Assembly: GCA_044361595.1 (NCBI GenBank)
Contig: JBIKIN010000002.1
Location: forward strand, 1-64,000
Source: Pseudopedobacter sp044361595
GTDB taxonomy: Bacteria > Bacteroidota > Bacteroidia > Sphingobacteriales > Sphingobacteriaceae
Direction of reading: 5' to 3'
DNA: 64,000 nt
Shown: positions 61,943 to 64,000 of the stretch, piece after piece
Layout: every line of letters starts with the position of its first letter
How positions within the stretch are numbered: position 1 is the stretch's first letter
Translations under genes and position numbers: made by a program
The notes under the pieces: generated by a model
The model's input: the letters and a program-made list of their open reading frames with translations, nothing else
What the model was told of the DNA's origin: nothing
Database searches by the model: none

Positions 61943-62011
61943 GTGTTTAATGGAATTGGTAACACTCAAATTTACATAATTGCTAGAAGTAAAGAATTAC
62001 ATATTATTTAT

Positions 62012-63259
62012 CTACAAAGCAGTCCTCAACATTAAAGCACCCACAGTCACATTAGTTCTGCTATCAATGATGATTGCCCCTCCGTTACGTTTATTCTTAT
62101 CGTAAGGATCAAACGCTAATTCATCAGCAGTTTTAATTTCTACTCTACCAATATCATTTAAACCAAAACTATCTGCGTTTACTTTTTCCAAAGTATTAAT
62201 GTTAAACTTATACAAAACCTCTCTGATTTTACAACGTGTTACTTTACTTTGATGTTGTATAAAATAGGTTGCTGTGGTATCTAACTCACGGGTATCCATC
62301 CAGCAAATATCTGCTTCAATTTCATTTGAAACGATAGGGATTCTTTCAACTTCAGCTAAAACATCTCCTCTAGAAATATCAATCTCATCAGATAAATGAA
62401 GAGTAATTGATTTTCCTTCTTCGGCAATTTGCAAATCGCCATCAAAAGTTTCTAATCTAGCAATGGTAGATTTCATCCCGCTAGGAAAAACTTTCACTGT
62501 TTCTCCCACTTTAAATGCACCACTTAGCACCCTACCTGCATAACCGCGGTAATCATGTAGTTCATCTGTTTGTGGACGAACAACCCATTGTACCGCCATA
62601 CGAGCTGGCAATAAACTATCTACCTCATGTACTGGAACGGTTTCTAAATGGGTTAACAAATTCTTGCCTTTATACCATGGCATTTGTGTAGAATTATTAA
62701 CAATATTATCGCCTCTTAAAGCACTAACAGGAATAAAAGTGACTTCTTTAATTCCCAATTTTGCCGCTAAAGCGTGGTAATCGGCATGGATTTTCTCAAA
62801 AACATTTTCGCTATAGTCTACCATGTCCATCTTATTTACACATACCACCACATGCTCTAAAGCTAGTAACGAAACCAAATAAGAATGACGAATAGTTTGC
62901 TCTATCACACCTTTTCTAGCATCAATTAAAATAATAGCTAAATCGGCATTAGAAGCGCCAGTAACCATGTTTCTAGTATACTGAATGTGTCCTGGCGTAT
63001 CGGCAATGATAAATTTTCTGTTCTCGGTTTGGAAGTATTTGTAGGCAACATCAATGGTAATTCCTTGCTCTCGTTCGGCTTTTAAACCATCTGTTAAAAT
63101 GGCTAAATCAACAGTTCCATCATCGTTTTTTCTGTTTGATTTTTGGATAGCCTCTAACTGATCGGCCAATACAGAACCTGTATCATATAATAAACGACCG
63201 ATTAATGTACTTTTACCATCATCTACACTTCCTGCTGTTAAAAATTTTAATATATCCAC
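62012..63259 (-). CDS. cysN: Sulfate adenylyltransferase large subunit, CysN
   Basis: 415-residue GTPase subunit of ATP sulfurylase: GSVDDGKSTLIGRLLYDTG near residue 10, DTPGHIQYTRNMVTGAS, NKMDMVDY, then two beta-barrel domains. GTP hydrolysis drives APS synthesis by CysD. The start is GTG at 63259 and overlaps the last base of the CysD stop codon (TAGTG). No CysC fusion. Separate from the sulfur-oxidation island, so assimilation here. Confidence 0.95.
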   Translation of the reverse strand: MDILKFLTAGSVDDGKSTLIGRLLYDTGSVLADQLEAIQKSNRKNDDGTVDLAILTDGLKAEREQGITIDVAYKYFQTENRKFIIADTPGHIQYTRNMVTGASNADLAIILIDARKGVIEQTIRHSYLVSLLALEHVVVCVNKMDMVDYSENVFEKIHADYHALAAKLGIKEVTFIPVSALRGDNIVNNSTQMPWYKGKNLLTHLETVPVHEVDSLLPARMAVQWVVRPQTDELHDYRGYAGRVLSGAFKVGETVKVFPSGMKSTIARLETFDGDLQIAEEGKSITLHLSDEIDISRGDVLAEVERIPIVSNEIEADICWMDTRELDTTATYFIQHQSKVTRCKIREVLYKFNINTLEKVNADSFGLNDIGRVEIKTADELAFDPYDKNKRNGGAIIIDSRTNVTVGALMLRTAL

Positions 63260-64000
63260 TAAAAATATCCTCCTTTCTTACGGTCTTCCATAGCTGCTTC
63301 AGAAACTTTATCATCCATACGGGCACCTCTTTCACTTATTTTTGATTGACTGATTTCTAAAATAATATCATCAATCTCTGTTTTTTCTGATTCTACAGCA
63401 GCAGTACAAGTCATGTCGCCAACGGTTCTAAAACGAACACTCTTGGTGTACACTTTATCATCAGCATCCATGTTTAAATACTCATGAGCTGCCATCCAAA
63501 CGCCGTTTCTTTCAATTACTTCTCTTTCATGGGAGTAATATATAGAAGGTATTTCGATATTTTCTCTTTTGATATAATTCCAAACGTCTAGCTCTGTCCA
63601 GTTGCTGATAGGGAAAACACGTACATTTTCTCCTTTATGGATTTTTCCATTAAAAGTATTCCATAACTCGGGACGTTGACGTTTTGGATCCCACTGTCCA
63701 AACTCATCTCTTACCGAAAATATACGTTCTTTTGCTCTTGCTTTCTCTTCATCTCTTCTTGCTCCGCCAATGCAAGCATCAAATTGATTCTTTTCGATAG
63801 TTTCTAAAAGTGTAACCGTTTGCAAAGTATTTCTACTGGCATTTTTTCCTTTTTGTTCGATTACTTTTCCGCTATCAATAGCATCTTGCACATGACCAAC
63901 AATTAGCTTTTCGCCGATTTTTTCAATCAAACGATCACGAAATTCTATAACTTCAGGGAAATTATGCCCTGTATCTACATGTACTAAGGGAAAAGGAAAC
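63259..64000 (-). CDS. cysD: Sulfate adenylyltransferase small subunit, CysD (5' end outside window)
   Basis: Partial: the reading frame stays open to base 64000, so the true start is beyond the window; a TTG at 63930 is internal (the residues before it, PFPLVHVDTGHNFPEVIEFRDR, are conserved CysD sequence). The visible part has the PP-loop ATPase C-terminal region (CIGGARRDEEKARAKER, ISNWTELDVWNYI, RYRT-type end RFRTVGDMTCT). Catalyses sulfate plus ATP to APS with CysN. Confidence 0.93.
   Translation of the reverse strand, partial: FPFPLVHVDTGHNFPEVIEFRDRLIEKIGEKLIVGHVQDAIDSGKVIEQKGKNASRNTLQTVTLLETIEKNQFDACIGGARRDEEKARAKERIFSVRDEFGQWDPKRQRPELWNTFNGKIHKGENVRVFPISNWTELDVWNYIKRENIEIPSIYYSHEREVIERNGVWMAAHEYLNMDADDKVYTKSVRFRTVGDMTCTAAVESEKTEIDDIILEISQSKISERGARMDDKVSEAAMEDRKKGGYF

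Noticed and set aside
1..64000. Frameshifted or broken genes
   Set aside because: None found: split genes (YeeE halves) have complete, separate starts and stops.
1..64000. tRNA or rRNA genes, CRISPR arrays, insertion sequences and integrases
   Set aside because: No T-loop or anticodon-arm patterns, repeat-spacer arrays, transposase frames or terminal inverted repeats were recognised.

Overview
The window is AT-rich (roughly one third G+C by eye) and densely coded. It looks like a member of the Bacteroidota, most likely Sphingobacteriaceae (Pedobacter-like). The support is the Bacteroidetes -7 promoter element TAnnTTTG upstream of several genes, weak or absent Shine-Dalgarno sequences, fused E1 alpha/beta 2-oxoacid dehydrogenase, SIMPL, PorT-like barrel, YtxH and NERD proteins, and a Bacteroidetes-type Crp/Fnr regulator. 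The species cannot be named from this sequence alone. No tRNA, rRNA, CRISPR array, insertion sequence or prophage was recognised. No gene-free stretch clearly exceeds 300 bases; the longest gaps (38698-38997, 50709-50986, 52655-52936, 58034-58314) are described in the entries.

Layout. 1-6118: core metabolism and RNA/DNA upkeep (LutB-like protein, SprT-like protease, fused E1 dehydrogenase, alkyltransferase-like protein, TrmB, GDP-fucose synthase). 6117-8294: small envelope and stress proteins plus an AI-2E family transporter, all on the minus strand. 8349-14465: a signalling cluster on the minus strand with an NtrC-type regulator, a large PAS histidine kinase, a stand-alone receiver, and a receiver-PAS-ATPase protein whose phosphoacceptor His is replaced by Asn.

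14670-35527 is the centrepiece: about 21 kb of plus-strand genes for reactive sulfur chemistry. A Crp/Fnr regulator with just two cysteines comes first. It is followed by TauE/SafE, a CstB-like persulfide dioxygenase-rhodanese, a rhodanese, a universal stress protein, a split YeeE/YedE (TsuA-like) thiosulfate transporter with an outer-membrane porin gene between its halves, an MFS carrier, DsrE, a TsdA-like thiosulfate dehydrogenase, a TolC-adaptor-ABC tripartite exporter, SoxB, SQR and a TlpA thioredoxin. Four putative operons here each start with a TGA-N6-TCA type dyad (one degenerate). All four dyads sit the same distance (35.5-36.5 bp from dyad centre to the end of the -7-like element) from the promoter, which fits a single Crp/Fnr-type activator. 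The likely flow is sulfide to persulfide (SQR), persulfide to sulfite/thiosulfate (CstB, rhodanese), thiosulfate import or export (YeeE pair, porin, TauE), and thiosulfate oxidation or hydrolysis (TsdA, SoxB). SoxYZ, SoxAX and SoxCD are not in the window.

35556-45937: enoyl-CoA hydratase and a cobalamin-binding mutase domain (minus strand), then an ECF sigma / putative anti-sigma / beta-barrel set, a NAGPA-type protein, PhoD-like phosphatase, YifB and MsrA. 46088-52654: hexuronate catabolism on the minus strand (kduD, kduI, uxaB, uxaA, uxaC), with a 36-bp near-palindrome upstream of kduD. 52937-58033: a DUF1801 protein, a NERD nuclease-like protein, a small membrane protein, an SMP-30-like propeller and a GH43 glycosidase. 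58315-60118: an uncharacterised three-gene operon ending in a NarL-type histidine kinase. 60245-64000: YceI under a perfect 40-bp palindrome overlapping its promoter, a carboxypeptidase-regulatory-like protein, and cysN-cysD; cysD is cut by the window edge.
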